Shown: positions 1-7,534, counted from the stretch's first letter. The stretch: 21,301 bases of DNA from Actinomycetota bacterium (GCA_019347855.1 JAHWKO010000033.1:1-21301); one strand, 5' to 3'. The notes: a model not told the origin generated them from the letters alone. Numbers and translations are program-made.

Positions 1-1122
1 CTGGTCCTGCACCCAACCCGTGAACAGGTACAGCGCCCGCAGCCCCTCGGCGTGGACCTTCTGGTCCATCAGCATCCGACGGACGTCGGGGTGGTTGATG
101 ATCTCGATCTTCGGGGCGGACTTGTCGAGCATCTGGGTCATGTCCGCGCCCTGCTGGCGGACCTTCGCGTAGTCGACCGCGTTGAGGTAGCCGCTCGACA
201 GGGTCGCGGCGGCCTTGGTCCCGACGAGCATCCGGGCGTACTCGATCACGCGGAACATCTGCTTGATCCCTCGGTGGACGCCACCGACCAGGTAGCCGAC
301 GGCGGGCTGGTCCGCGCCGAACGTGAGCTCGCACGTGGTCGAGCCCTTGATGCCCATCTTCTTCTCGATGTTGGTGCAGACGACGCCGTTGCGTTCACCG
401 AGCGAGCCGTCCTCGTTCACCAGGTACTTGGGCACGATGAACATCGACAAGCCCCTCGTGCCTGGCTCGCCGCCCTCGCGGCGGGCCAGGACGAGGTGGA
501 CGATGTTCTCGTAGTAGTCGGCCTCACCCGAGGTGATGAAGCGCTTCACGCCCTCGAGGTGGTAGGTGTCGCCGTCGACCTGGGTGGCCTTCGTGACGCC
601 CGCGCCCACGTCCGACCCGGCATCGGGCTCGGTGAGCACCATCGTCCCGCCCCACCGTCGCTCGATCATCGGCCCGACGAAGCGCTCCTTCTGCTCCTCG
701 GTGGCGACCTGGTCCAGCACGAACGCCATCAGCGTGCCGGCGGAGTAGAAGAACGCCGTCGGGTTCGCGCCCAGCAGCAGCTCGCTGGCAGCCCAGCGCA
801 GGCTCGGCGGGGCGCCGTAGCCGCCGAGGTGTGGCGGGAGCGGCAGCCGGTCCCAACCGCCGTCGTAGAACGCGTCGAGGCTCGTCTTGAGCTCCGCAGG
901 CAGCTCCACCTCGCCGTCGACCAGTTCGAGCGGGGTTCGGTCCGCAGCCTGGAAGCTGTCGGCCCAGTCGTTCTTGGCGAGCCGGTCGACCTCGAGCAGG
1001 ATGGCCTCGGCGGTGTCGGGGTCCATCTGTTCGAACGGGCCCGTCCCGTAGTGGTCCTGCGTGTCGTACGCCTCGAACAGGTTGAACGCGATGTCCCGGA
1101 CGTTGCTGCGGTAGTGGGTCAC
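1..1122 (-). CDS. fadE5: FadE5-like acyl-CoA dehydrogenase (C-terminus cut by window edge)
   Basis: FAD-dependent acyl-CoA dehydrogenase that oxidises acyl-CoA to trans-2-enoyl-CoA in beta-oxidation. The 374 codons present read MTHYRSNVRDIAFNLFE at the N-terminus, close to the mycobacterial FadE5 opening as I remember it. They then contain GGWDRLPLPPHLGG, the FAD/substrate motif TMVLTEPDAGSDVGAG, the GVKRFITSGEADY segment, ERNGVVCTNIEKKMGIKGS and ADMTQMLDKSAPKIEI. The family is about 600 residues, so roughly the last third, with the catalytic base, lies outside the window. I chose the GTG at 1122 because it aligns with family N-termini and sits 8 bases after GAAGGA; an in-frame ATG at 1131 overlaps that ribosome site. 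The gene is divergent from a TetR gene, suggesting FadR-like control by acyl-CoA (inference). Family assignment is firm; substrate chain length is not visible. Confidence 0.93.
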   Translation of the reverse strand, partial: MTHYRSNVRDIAFNLFEAYDTQDHYGTGPFEQMDPDTAEAILLEVDRLAKNDWADSFQAADRTPLELVDGEVELPAELKTSLDAFYDGGWDRLPLPPHLGGYGAPPSLRWAASELLLGANPTAFFYSAGTLMAFVLDQVATEEQKERFVGPMIERRWGGTMVLTEPDAGSDVGAGVTKATQVDGDTYHLEGVKRFITSGEADYYENIVHLVLARREGGEPGTRGLSMFIVPKYLVNEDGSLGERNGVVCTNIEKKMGIKGSTTCELTFGADQPAVGYLVGGVHRGIKQMFRVIEYARMLVGTKAAATLSSGYLNAVDYAKVRQQGADMTQMLDKSAPKIEIINHPDVRRMLMDQKVHAEGLRALYLFTGWVQDQ

Positions 1123-1192
1123 GGTGGTCATCCTTCGCGAGGGGATCGGCCGGACGAGGGTCCGGAACCGGGGCTCCGGAGGTGGTGCTGCC

Positions 1193-1242
1193 GCACTTTG
1201 AACGTTCGCTACATCTTGTATCGTTCACTACAACTTCGCAAA
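1193..1242. promoter_or_regulatory. Putative TetR operator/promoter region between fadE5-like and tetR genes
   Basis: An AT-richer island in an otherwise very GC-rich region. It holds a near-perfect direct repeat, CGTTCGCTAC (1203-1212) and CGTTCACTAC (1222-1231), 19 bases apart, about two helical turns. It also holds a perfect inverted repeat TTGTA-N8-TACAA (1216-1233) and the palindrome GAACGTTC (1200-1207). Position between divergent genes and dyad symmetry fit an operator for the adjacent TetR protein. No convincing -35/-10 pair could be fixed on either strand. Confidence 0.5.
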
Positions 1243-1326
1243 CCGACGAGCGAGGTCGCTGGTTGTCGCGCGCGTGGCGGCACGCCAACGTGGGCGAGCG
1301 TCGGCGGTGAGAACAGGGAGGTGACC

Positions 1327-1917
1327 GTGGCCAGGTACCGGGCGGGGCTCGAGACGCAGGAGAGGATCCTCGACGCCACGCGTCAGCTGTTGGGCGAGGT
1401 CGGGCTCGAGGGCGCGACGCTGAAGGCGATCTGCGAGCGCGCCCAGGTCGGGGCGGGCAGCTTCTACAACCTCTTCGACTCGAAGGAGGAGGCCGTGCTG
1501 TCGGTCGTTCGCGAGTCGATCGCGGCGGTCGACCCCACCTCGATGGGACGGGGGCCCGGGGACGAACGCGTCGGCGATCTCGTTGACGCCTACCTGAAGT
1601 TCCTCACCGGCGAGCCGGGGCTCGCGCGGATCTACCTGCAGGCCGCCGTGGCGTGGGGGTTGCAGGACCCAGCGTTGGCGTCGCGGTTCCGGCGTCACCA
1701 GGACCACCGGCGCGACCGGCTACGGGCGGCACTGACCCGGGAGGTGCCCGAGCTGGCAGCGCCGGCAGCGCGACGGCGGGCCGAGCTGCTGCTCGCCGCT
1801 CTGAACGGGCTGAGCGTGAACTGGCTGCTGGATCCCGAGGTGGAGCTGCAGGGTCACCGCGATCGGCTGGTCGCGCTCGCCGTCCGACCTGCCGACCGGG
1901 ACGAACGTCCCGCGTGA
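1327..1917 (+). CDS. TetR/AcrR-family transcriptional regulator
   Basis: A 196-residue one-domain regulator. Residues 10-60 (ERILDATRQLLGEVGLEGATLKAICERAQVGAGSFYNLFDSKEEAV) match the TetR N-terminal helix-turn-helix, including the conserved recognition-helix end GSFYNLFDSKEEA. The remaining residues form the helical ligand-binding and dimer part and identify no ligand. The GTG at 1327 is preferred because a near-perfect ribosome site (AGGGAGGTGA) ends just upstream; another GTG at 1321 lies inside that site. Divergent orientation to an acyl-CoA dehydrogenase suggests it represses fatty acid degradation and responds to an acyl-CoA, as FadR/PsrA-type TetR proteins do; this is inference from context. 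Length is typical for the family. Confidence 0.9.
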   Translation: MARYRAGLETQERILDATRQLLGEVGLEGATLKAICERAQVGAGSFYNLFDSKEEAVLSVVRESIAAVDPTSMGRGPGDERVGDLVDAYLKFLTGEPGLARIYLQAAVAWGLQDPALASRFRRHQDHRRDRLRAALTREVPELAAPAARRRAELLLAALNGLSVNWLLDPEVELQGHRDRLVALAVRPADRDERPA

Positions 1918-1950
1918 CGCCAGATACCGCGTTCCGGCGGGGCGTGTCCG

Positions 1951-1956
1951 TACCAT
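1951..1956 (+). promoter_or_regulatory. Candidate -10 box TACCAT for the lipoprotein gene
   Basis: TACCAT fits the actinobacterial TANNNT -10 consensus and lies 28 bases before the ATG at 1985, giving a leader of about 22 bases. No clear -35 is visible, so this is a weak call. Confidence 0.25.
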
Positions 1957-1984
1957 CCTGGAACGTCGATCGTTGGGATAGGTG

Positions 1985-2719
1985 ATGACGGCCAGGACGT
2001 TCGTGGTGCTCGCGCTCGTCGCCCTGCTCGGGGCGGCATGCGCGTCGGGCTCCTCCGACCCGGAGGTGCTCGGCGTCCTCGTGGAACGCAGCCCCTCGCC
2101 CTCCGCGACGGACGAGGTCTCGTCCACCCCCGCCGAGGCACGCGAGGCCGTCGCTGTCCGGACCCGCGGCGACGCCACGGCCGAGGACGACCCCGCGCCG
2201 GCACGCCAGAGCCCCGTGGCTCCGGCGAGCCCCGCCCCGCCCCCCCAGCCGGAGCCGCAGCCTGAGCCCAGCCCCACCCCCGCCCCAGCTCGTCTCGCCG
2301 AGGGCGATGGCAACACGTACACGTGGACCCCACGCGACGAACCTGACGAGGGCTACTGGTGGGTCGAGGCCTCGAGCCTGCCCCCCTCCTCGCCCGACGC
2401 GGACGAGTGGAACGGGCAACGCGTGACCGCCGTGGACGTTGCCCCGCCAGCGGATGGCAGCGACCCGGCGATGCAGCCGAGCCGTCGGGTTGCCTGCGAT
2501 GCCTGGATCGCCGCGCCGGACGATCGCAGCGTCGTGGGTGACGGCAACGTGACGATCGAGCTGCTGGTGAACGGCGCCGTCGCAGCATCGACGGTCGTGC
2601 CGTTCGAGGGCGAGGTGGCGGCCGGGACGCGACGCACCTTCGACCGGCTCGGGGATGTCGCCGTGGATGCACGTGACGACGACGACGCCGCGTGCAAGGT
2701 GCGTTTCGACGCGTCCTGA
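1985..2719 (+). CDS. Putative proline-rich lipoprotein of unknown function
   Basis: A 244-residue protein I do not recognise. It starts with MTARTFVVLALVALLGAAC: a short basic start, a hydrophobic core and a Cys at residue 19 in a lipobox-like LLGAAC. Gly at -3 is not the preferred residue, so lipidation is likely but not certain. Residues 35-100 are a low-complexity Ser/Pro/Glu-rich spacer (about 70-101 almost all Pro, Glu, Gln, Ser, Thr), as in proteins tethered to the membrane and spanning the wall. Residues 108-244 look like a compact extracellular beta domain with two cysteines (171, 237) that could form a disulfide, and a run of Asp at 231-235. A GTG directly before the ATG is an alternative start. 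It stands alone between tetR and the CNNM pair. Confidence 0.75.
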   Translation: MTARTFVVLALVALLGAACASGSSDPEVLGVLVERSPSPSATDEVSSTPAEAREAVAVRTRGDATAEDDPAPARQSPVAPASPAPPPQPEPQPEPSPTPAPARLAEGDGNTYTWTPRDEPDEGYWWVEASSLPPSSPDADEWNGQRVTAVDVAPPADGSDPAMQPSRRVACDAWIAAPDDRSVVGDGNVTIELLVNGAVAASTVVPFEGEVAAGTRRTFDRLGDVAVDARDDDDAACKVRFDAS

Positions 2720-2748
2720 CCGGCCACGCGGCCGTCGGAGGGTCTCGC

Positions 2749-2754
2749 TAGCCT
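2749..2754 (+). promoter_or_regulatory. -10 box TAGCCT, leaderless type
   Basis: TAGCCT matches TANNNT and ends 7 bases before the GTG at 2762. This spacing puts the transcription start at that GTG, the arrangement of leaderless actinobacterial mRNAs. Confidence 0.45.
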
Positions 2755-2761
2755 TCCTGGC

Positions 2762-2833
2762 GTGGACGACGACGAGCCCGGTTCGCACGGTCCGGTGACG
2801 GTCGCCTGTCGGCGGGTGCTGTCGGGATCATGA
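2762..2833 (+). CDS. Possible 23-residue leaderless leader peptide coupled to the CNNM gene
   Basis: A short frame beginning GTG GAC GAC GAC GAG and encoding MDDDEPGSHGPVTVACRRVLSGS. Two features make it more than chance. A TANNNT box (2749-2754) is spaced so that transcription would start at this GTG. Its TGA stop (2831-2833) also overlaps the ATG of the downstream membrane-protein gene (2830-2832) as ATGA, the classic translational-coupling junction. The downstream ATG has no good ribosome site of its own, which fits coupling. There is no run of regulatory codons and no homologue I recognise. Existence as an expressed peptide is inference. Confidence 0.4.
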   Translation: MDDDEPGSHGPVTVACRRVLSGS

Positions 2834-4146
2834 GCGCCTGGCTCGGTCTCGCGGCGGTCCTCCTCCTCGTCGCCACCAACGCCTTCTTCGTGGCTGCGGA
2901 GTTCGGCCTGGTCGCCGCTCGTCGGCCCGTCATCGAGGAGCAGGCGGAACAGGGCAGCCGTCGTGCAGCTGCGGCGCTGCGGGAGATGCGCAACGTCTCG
3001 TTCATGCTCTCGGGGGCACAGCTCGGGATCACGGCCTCGTCGCTGCTGCTCGGGTACGTGGCCGAACCGAGCTTCGCGGCGATGCTCGAACCCCTGTTGA
3101 CGTCGTTCGACCTGCCGGGGCGCACGGCGCTGGGTGTGTCGCTGATCGTCGGCCTGGTCGTGTCGACGCTCTTCCAGATGGTCGTGGGCGAGCTGGCACC
3201 GAAGAACCTCGCGATCGCGAAGCCCGAAGCCACGTCCCTGGCGGTCGCCTTGCCGATGCGGGCGTACGCGGTCATCGCCGGGCCCCTGATCCGGATCTTC
3301 GACTCCGCCGCGAACGTGCTCACCCGCCTGTTCGGCTACGAGCCGCAGGAGGAGCTCCTGGCGGGCTACAGCCCCGACGAGCTCGCGTTGATCTTCGAGG
3401 CGTCCAGTGAGGAAGGTGCGCTGAGCGAGGAGCAGGCGGAGCTGCTGCTGCGGGCGGTCGAGCTCGGCGACCGTCGCGTCACCGAGATCATGGTCCCGCG
3501 CCCGGATGTCGTGTGGCTGCACATCGACGACCCGGTCGAGGCGCTGCGCCGGGCGTCGCGGGACACGGGGCACTCGCGGTTCCCCGTGCACGGGGGCGCT
3601 GAGGACGACGTCGAAGGCACCGTGCACATCAAGGACCTGCTGGACCTCGACCCCGACCGGCTGTCCGAGGCCACGCTGCGCGAGATCGTCTACGACGCGA
3701 TCGTCGTCCCGGAGACCCACAACGTCCGTCGGCTGCTGTCCGACCTGCGCCGTCGCCACCGCACGTTCGCGGTCGTCGTCGACGAGTACGGAGGGGTCGC
3801 GGGCATCGTGACGCTCGAGGACGTGCTCGAGGAGCTCGTCGGCGAGATCGAGGACGAGTTCGACGTCGCCGCGGGTGGTGTCGCGCTGCGTCGCGTCGGG
3901 GTCGGGCGCTACGTGGTTCCGGGGAACATGCGGGTCGACCGGCTCGAGGAGCAACTCGACATCGAGATCGAGGAGGGCGACTTCGAGACGGCCGCCGGGT
4001 TCGTGATCGAGCGTCTCGGCGAGATCCCCGCCACGGGCGACCACGTCGAGATCGAGGGGTGGCGTTTCGTGGTCAGCGGGATCGACGGGATGCGGATCAC
4101 GGAACTGTCCGTCGAGGCGCTGGACCGGCCGGGGCGCGCAACGTGA
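2830..4146 (+). CDS. CNNM/DUF21–CBS–CorC_HlyC membrane protein (hemolysin C/TlyC-like family), paralog 1
   Basis: A 438-residue integral membrane protein of the CNNM/CorB-type family, linked to Mg2+ or other divalent-cation transport and often mis-named hemolysin. Residues 1-195 form the DUF21 transmembrane domain, with the family signature ATNAFFVAAEFGLVAARR (15-32), the LSGAQLGITASSLLLGY segment and the helix ending in FQMVVGELAPKNLAIAKPE. Two CBS repeats follow (about 215-340): VTEIMVPRPDVV, HSRFPVHG, then FAVVVDEYGGVAGIVTLEDVLEELVGEIEDEFD. A C-terminal CorC_HlyC domain (about 355-430) ends with GDHVEIEGWRFVVSGIDGMRI. Length and domain order are normal. The stop overlaps the ATG of the next paralog by one base (TGATG), so the pair is translationally coupled and may form a heterodimer (inference). 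Confidence 0.93.
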   Translation: MSAWLGLAAVLLLVATNAFFVAAEFGLVAARRPVIEEQAEQGSRRAAAALREMRNVSFMLSGAQLGITASSLLLGYVAEPSFAAMLEPLLTSFDLPGRTALGVSLIVGLVVSTLFQMVVGELAPKNLAIAKPEATSLAVALPMRAYAVIAGPLIRIFDSAANVLTRLFGYEPQEELLAGYSPDELALIFEASSEEGALSEEQAELLLRAVELGDRRVTEIMVPRPDVVWLHIDDPVEALRRASRDTGHSRFPVHGGAEDDVEGTVHIKDLLDLDPDRLSEATLREIVYDAIVVPETHNVRRLLSDLRRRHRTFAVVVDEYGGVAGIVTLEDVLEELVGEIEDEFDVAAGGVALRRVGVGRYVVPGNMRVDRLEEQLDIEIEEGDFETAAGFVIERLGEIPATGDHVEIEGWRFVVSGIDGMRITELSVEALDRPGRAT

Positions 4147-5531
4147 TGTTCCTGCTGGCAGCGGAGAGCGAGGCCCTGGCGATCCACGTCAACCCGGTCG
4201 TCGGGATCGTCGTGGCCGTGGTGCTCCTGGCGGCCAACGCGTTCTTCGTCGCCGCCGAGATCGCCCTCCTGGCGGCACGCCGGGCGAGGATCGAGGAGCT
4301 CGCCGAGCAGGGCGATACCCGTGCCCAGATCGCGGCCGCGGCTCTCCGCGAGCTGTCGGTGACGTTCTCGGGCGCACAGCTCGGGATCACCATGGCGTCG
4401 TTGGGGTTGGGCGCGATCGCGGAGCCCGCGATCGCTGACCTCATCGAGCCCTGGTTCGGCGCCCTCCCCGTTTCCCCTGGCAGTCAGGCCGCGATCGCGT
4501 TCGCGGTGGCTCTGTTGATCGTGGTGTTCCTGCACATGGTCGTGGGGGAGATGCTGCCGAAGAACGTCGCGCTCGCCGACGCGGAGCGGATGTCCCTGCG
4601 CCTCGCACGTGCGTTCCGTGGGTACGTCATCGTGTTCCGGCCGGTGATCCTGGCGCTGAACGCGACCGCGAACGCCCTCGTCCGGCTGGTCGGCGTCGAG
4701 CCGCGGGACGAGATCGGATTGGTGCACACCGCCGGTGAGATCTCACTGCTGGTTCGGGAGTCGCGGCGGGAGGGGGCGCTGCCCCTGCAGGAGGCCCGGG
4801 TGCTGGGGGCCGCACTGCGGCTGTCCGAGATCGACGCGGAAGCGGCGATGACCCCCCGCGTGGACCTCGAGGCTCTGCCCGATGACGCGGACGCCGTCGA
4901 CGTGCTGGCGCTCGCCCGCGGGTCGGGCTTCACGCGGTTCCCCGTCTACCACGGCGAGATCGACGAGATCGTCGGGGTGGTCCACGTGAAGGACGTCCTG
5001 ATCAAGGACGCTGACGAGCTCCGGGAGCTCAAGGTCTCGGACGTGATCCGCGCGATCCCGGCGGTCCCGGAGACCCGTGATCTCGAGCGGCTCCTCCGGG
5101 ACATGCGCCGTGACCGCTCACATGCCGTCCTCGTGGTGGACGAGTTCGGTGGGACCGCCGGCATCGTGACCCTGGAGGACGTCCTCGAGGAGCTGGTTGG
5201 CGAGATCGAGGACGAGTTCGATCCGCCGGTGCACGAGATCCGGCGCGTCAGTGAACGCCGCTGGCTCGTGCCGGGGACGCTCCGGCGGGACGAGCTCGAG
5301 CAGCACACCGGCCTGGAGCTCGAGGGCGGCGAGTCGGAGACCGTCTCGGGCTACCTCACCGAAGAGCTCGGACGGCTCGTCCGCGCCGGCGACCAGATCG
5401 ACGTCGACGGGTGGAGCCTGCGGGTCCGCTCGCTCGAAGGTCGCCGGGCCGGGGACGTGGAGGTCCTGGCGCCGGCACCCACGCCGCCGACCGCTGACGA
5501 CGCGACCGACCCCGGGCCCGGCGACCACTAA
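4146..5531 (+). CDS. CNNM/DUF21–CBS–CorC_HlyC membrane protein, paralog 2
   Basis: A 461-residue paralog of the upstream gene with the same architecture. The DUF21 membrane domain carries AANAFFVAAEIALLAARR, FSGAQLGITMASLGLGAIAEP and FLHMVVGEMLPKNVALADAE. A CBS pair follows (AAMTPRVDLEAL, GFTRFPVYHGEIDEIVGVVHVKDVL, then HAVLVVDEFGGTAGIVTLEDVLEELVGEIEDEFD), then a CorC_HlyC domain (GDQIDVDGWSLRVRSLEG). An extra hydrophobic N-terminal stretch precedes the signature, and a Pro/Ala/Asp-rich tail of about 25 residues ends the protein. The ATG at 4146 was chosen because it overlaps the previous stop; the open frame extends further upstream only inside the neighbour. The role is presumed divalent-cation transport. 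Its TAA stop is shared with the promoter-like TAAGGT of the next gene. Confidence 0.93.
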   Translation: MFLLAAESEALAIHVNPVVGIVVAVVLLAANAFFVAAEIALLAARRARIEELAEQGDTRAQIAAAALRELSVTFSGAQLGITMASLGLGAIAEPAIADLIEPWFGALPVSPGSQAAIAFAVALLIVVFLHMVVGEMLPKNVALADAERMSLRLARAFRGYVIVFRPVILALNATANALVRLVGVEPRDEIGLVHTAGEISLLVRESRREGALPLQEARVLGAALRLSEIDAEAAMTPRVDLEALPDDADAVDVLALARGSGFTRFPVYHGEIDEIVGVVHVKDVLIKDADELRELKVSDVIRAIPAVPETRDLERLLRDMRRDRSHAVLVVDEFGGTAGIVTLEDVLEELVGEIEDEFDPPVHEIRRVSERRWLVPGTLRRDELEQHTGLELEGGESETVSGYLTEELGRLVRAGDQIDVDGWSLRVRSLEGRRAGDVEVLAPAPTPPTADDATDPGPGDH

Positions 5532-5534
5532 GGT
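5529..5534 (+). promoter_or_regulatory. -10 box TAAGGT for a leaderless thioesterase gene
   Basis: TAAGGT fits TANNNT, includes the TAA stop of the preceding gene, and ends exactly 6 bases before the GTG at 5541. This would place the transcription start at the G of the start codon. No ribosome site precedes that GTG, as expected for a leaderless mRNA. Confidence 0.5.
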
Positions 5535-5540
5535 CGCCGC

Positions 5541-6158
5541 GTGACCTCCGATGATCCACGCGCCAGTGCCGCCGCGGCCCTGCGCCGTCTCGGGCACAGT
5601 CTCATGGCCCACGAGGCCGACGCCGACCTGCTGGATCGCGTCGCCGATGCCGCCCACCGGGTCGCGGACGACCTCGACGACTCCCCACCCCGCGATCGCG
5701 ACCTGCTCGAGCTGAAGCGTCGCATGTTCGACGTCGAGATCGCCGACGGCGAGACCGTGTCGCACTTCGACGAGTGCTTCATCTCGGGCTCGCAGAACCC
5801 GCTCGGTACCGACATCACCGTCCGTCGGGAGGGCCTCGAGGCGGTCGCGGCGGTCGAGCTCGGACCCGCATTCGAGGGTGCGCCAGCCCGCGCGCACGGA
5901 GGGATCGTCGCTGCCGTGTTCGATGATGTCCTCGGCTACCTGCTCACGCTGCGGCGCGAGCCGGGCTTCACCGGCGAGCTGACCGTCCGCTACGAGGCTC
6001 CGGCTCCGATCGGGCAGCCGTTGGAGTTCCGTGCCCGGGTCACGGGGCGCGACGGTCGCAAGCTGTACACCGAAGCGGAGGCCTACACGGATGGCGGGGT
6101 CGTGGCGCGCGCCTCAGCGACGTTCGTGCTGATCGATCTGTCCCGCATCAAAGGCTGA
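5541..6158 (+). CDS. Hotdog-fold (PaaI-type) acyl-CoA thioesterase-like protein
   Basis: A 205-residue protein. The C-terminal half is a hotdog thioesterase domain. The central-helix motif ARAHGGIVAAVFDDVLG (about 116-132) has the His-Gly-Gly and downstream Asp typical of PaaI/YbgC-like enzymes, and the strands LTVRYEAPAPIGQPLEFRARV and KLYTEAEAYTDGGVVARASATFVLID follow. Residues 1-95 are a helical extension (ALRRLGHSLMAHEADADLLDRVADAAHRVADDL) that I associate with an actinobacterial subgroup. It probably hydrolyses a thioester between an acyl group and CoA; the substrate cannot be read from the sequence. The GTG start has no ribosome site but has a leaderless-type promoter. The glycosylase gene follows after 8 bases, so a thioesterase–mug–HAD transcript is plausible. 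Confidence 0.85.
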   Translation: MTSDDPRASAAAALRRLGHSLMAHEADADLLDRVADAAHRVADDLDDSPPRDRDLLELKRRMFDVEIADGETVSHFDECFISGSQNPLGTDITVRREGLEAVAAVELGPAFEGAPARAHGGIVAAVFDDVLGYLLTLRREPGFTGELTVRYEAPAPIGQPLEFRARVTGRDGRKLYTEAEAYTDGGVVARASATFVLIDLSRIKG

Positions 6159-6166
6159 GGGCGGTT

Positions 6167-6757
6167 GTGGGGTTCACCCGCGAGCAGCTCGAGGCCCATC
6201 GGGGGGACACCGTCCCCGACCTGGTCGGGGACGACATCCGGCTGGTGTTCGTCGGCATCAACCCCGGCCTGTGGACCGCCGCCAGCGGGGCGCACTTCGC
6301 CCACCCGGGCAACCGGTTCTACAAGGCGCTGTTCGCCGCTGGTATCAGCGACGAGGTGCTGGACGTGACCGACGGCTTCGACGACCGCTCCCGCAGCGCG
6401 CTGACCGACCGCGGCATCGCCATCACGAACCTGGCCGACCGGGCGACCGCCAAGGCGTCCGAGCTGGACGATGACGAGCTGCGTGCGGGCGTCGGCGAGG
6501 TCCGCCGCAAGGTGGAGCGGTGGGACCCAGCGGTCGTGGCGTTCGTGGGGATCACCGCCTACCGGACGGCCTTCGGCGAGCGGGGCGCGGACGTGGGCCC
6601 ACAGGACCGCACGGTCGGCGGCGCGACCGTGTGGGCACTGCCGAACCCCAGCGGCCTGAACGCCCACTACCAGGTCGTCGACCTCGCGCGGCTCTACCGC
6701 GCGGCCGCCGAGGATGCTGGCCTCGACCTGGGCCCGCTCCGGGTGGAGGAGCGCTAG
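6167..6757 (+). CDS. mug: Mug-type mismatch-specific uracil-DNA glycosylase
   Basis: DNA repair enzyme of UDG family 2 (Mug/TDG) that removes uracil or ethenocytosine opposite guanine. The 196 residues contain both active-site motifs: GINPGLWTAASGAHFAHPGNRFYKAL at 30-55, where Asn32 aligns with the catalytic Asn of E. coli Mug, and the minor-groove wedge motif NPSGLNAHY at 160-168. The segment VVAFVGITAYRTAFG is also typical. The GTG at 6167 is preceded by GAGGG with a 5-base gap. The following HAD gene begins at the base after the stop (TAG-GTG), so the two are almost certainly co-translated. A high-GC organism has clear use for repairing G:U formed by cytosine deamination. Length is somewhat above the E. 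coli protein, mainly at the N-terminus. Confidence 0.93.
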   Translation: MGFTREQLEAHRGDTVPDLVGDDIRLVFVGINPGLWTAASGAHFAHPGNRFYKALFAAGISDEVLDVTDGFDDRSRSALTDRGIAITNLADRATAKASELDDDELRAGVGEVRRKVERWDPAVVAFVGITAYRTAFGERGADVGPQDRTVGGATVWALPNPSGLNAHYQVVDLARLYRAAAEDAGLDLGPLRVEER

Positions 6758-7447
6758 GTGCGGCTGATCCTCTGGGACGTCGATGGGACCCTCGTGCGCA
6801 CGCCCGGCACCAGGGAGGCGTTCACCGAGGTCCTCGCCGAGGTCACCGACGCCCGGATCGACGTGCACGGGCACCCGATGAGCGGGAAGACCGATCCACA
6901 GATCGCCCGGGAGCTGCTGTCCACCGTCCTGGATGTCGAGGCGGCGGACGCCCACCTCGATGGCCTGCTCGAGCGGTACGCGACCGAGCTCGCGAAGCTC
7001 GCGGAGCTGATCCGGCACGAGGGTCGGGTGCTGCCGGGCGTCCCGCAGGTCCTCGAACGGCTGTCGCGGGAAACGGACGTCCGTCAGACGGTGCTGACGG
7101 GCAACCTCGAGGCCACAACCCACATCAAGCTGTCCGCGCTGGGACTCGACGGCTACCTCGACCTCGACGTGGGGGCGTACGGCAGCGACCACCACGACCG
7201 TGATGAACTGGTCCCGATCGCGCTCGAGAAGGTGCGCGCGCAGCGCTCGTTGGTCGTGGATCCGCAGGACGTGTGGGTCATCGGTGACTCGCCCCTCGAT
7301 CTGAGGTGTGCTCGAGCCGGTGGGGCGCGGTGCCTGTTGGTCGCGACGAACCAGCATCCCTACGAGGAGCTGGTGACCGTCGGGGCGGACATGGTCGTCG
7401 AGGACCTGTCCGACACCGACCTGATCGTCGATCTCCTGATCGCGTAG
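6758..7447 (+). CDS. HAD-family hydrolase (phosphoglycolate phosphatase-like)
   Basis: A 229-residue haloacid dehalogenase superfamily phosphatase. All four motifs are present: motif I WDVDGTL with nucleophile Asp7 and acid Asp9; motif II VLTGN (Thr114); motif III Lys158; motif IV VIGDSPLDLRCARAGG with Asp177 and Asp181 as Mg2+ ligands. A helical cap lies between motifs I and II (about 15-85), as in the subfamily I phosphoglycolate phosphatase group (Gph). The physiological substrate is uncertain. It starts with GTG directly after the mug stop codon, which implies coupled translation. A link to repair, such as removing 2-phosphoglycolate formed from damaged DNA ends, would fit the neighbour but is only inference. 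Confidence 0.88.
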   Translation: MRLILWDVDGTLVRTPGTREAFTEVLAEVTDARIDVHGHPMSGKTDPQIARELLSTVLDVEAADAHLDGLLERYATELAKLAELIRHEGRVLPGVPQVLERLSRETDVRQTVLTGNLEATTHIKLSALGLDGYLDLDVGAYGSDHHDRDELVPIALEKVRAQRSLVVDPQDVWVIGDSPLDLRCARAGGARCLLVATNQHPYEELVTVGADMVVEDLSDTDLIVDLLIA

Positions 7448-7496
7448 ATCGATCCTCGTGGCACCCGTGACCTCGCGGGGTGTTCGTGCGCCTACA

Positions 7497-7502
7497 GATA
7501 GT
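7497..7502 (+). promoter_or_regulatory. Candidate -10 box GATAGT for the glycosyltransferase gene
   Basis: GATAGT is one base from TATAGT and lies in a short AT-richer patch (ACAGATAGTGAGAG). It would give a leader of about 26 bases containing the ribosome site AGGGA (7526-7530) before the ATG at 7535. No clear -35 is seen. Confidence 0.3.
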
Positions 7503-7534
7503 GAGAGCACCTCCGGATCCGACCTAGGGACGCC

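Noticed and set aside
52..1326. A long plus-strand open frame running through 52-1326 into the TetR gene
   Set aside because: It is antisense to the clear acyl-CoA dehydrogenase, has low-complexity Arg/Asp/Val/Leu composition and no recognisable domain. Only the part from 1327 matches a family.
2720..2745. GGCC-ACGC-GGCC hairpin after the lipoprotein gene as a terminator
   Set aside because: The stem is only 4 bp with no T-run, easily expected by chance at this base composition.
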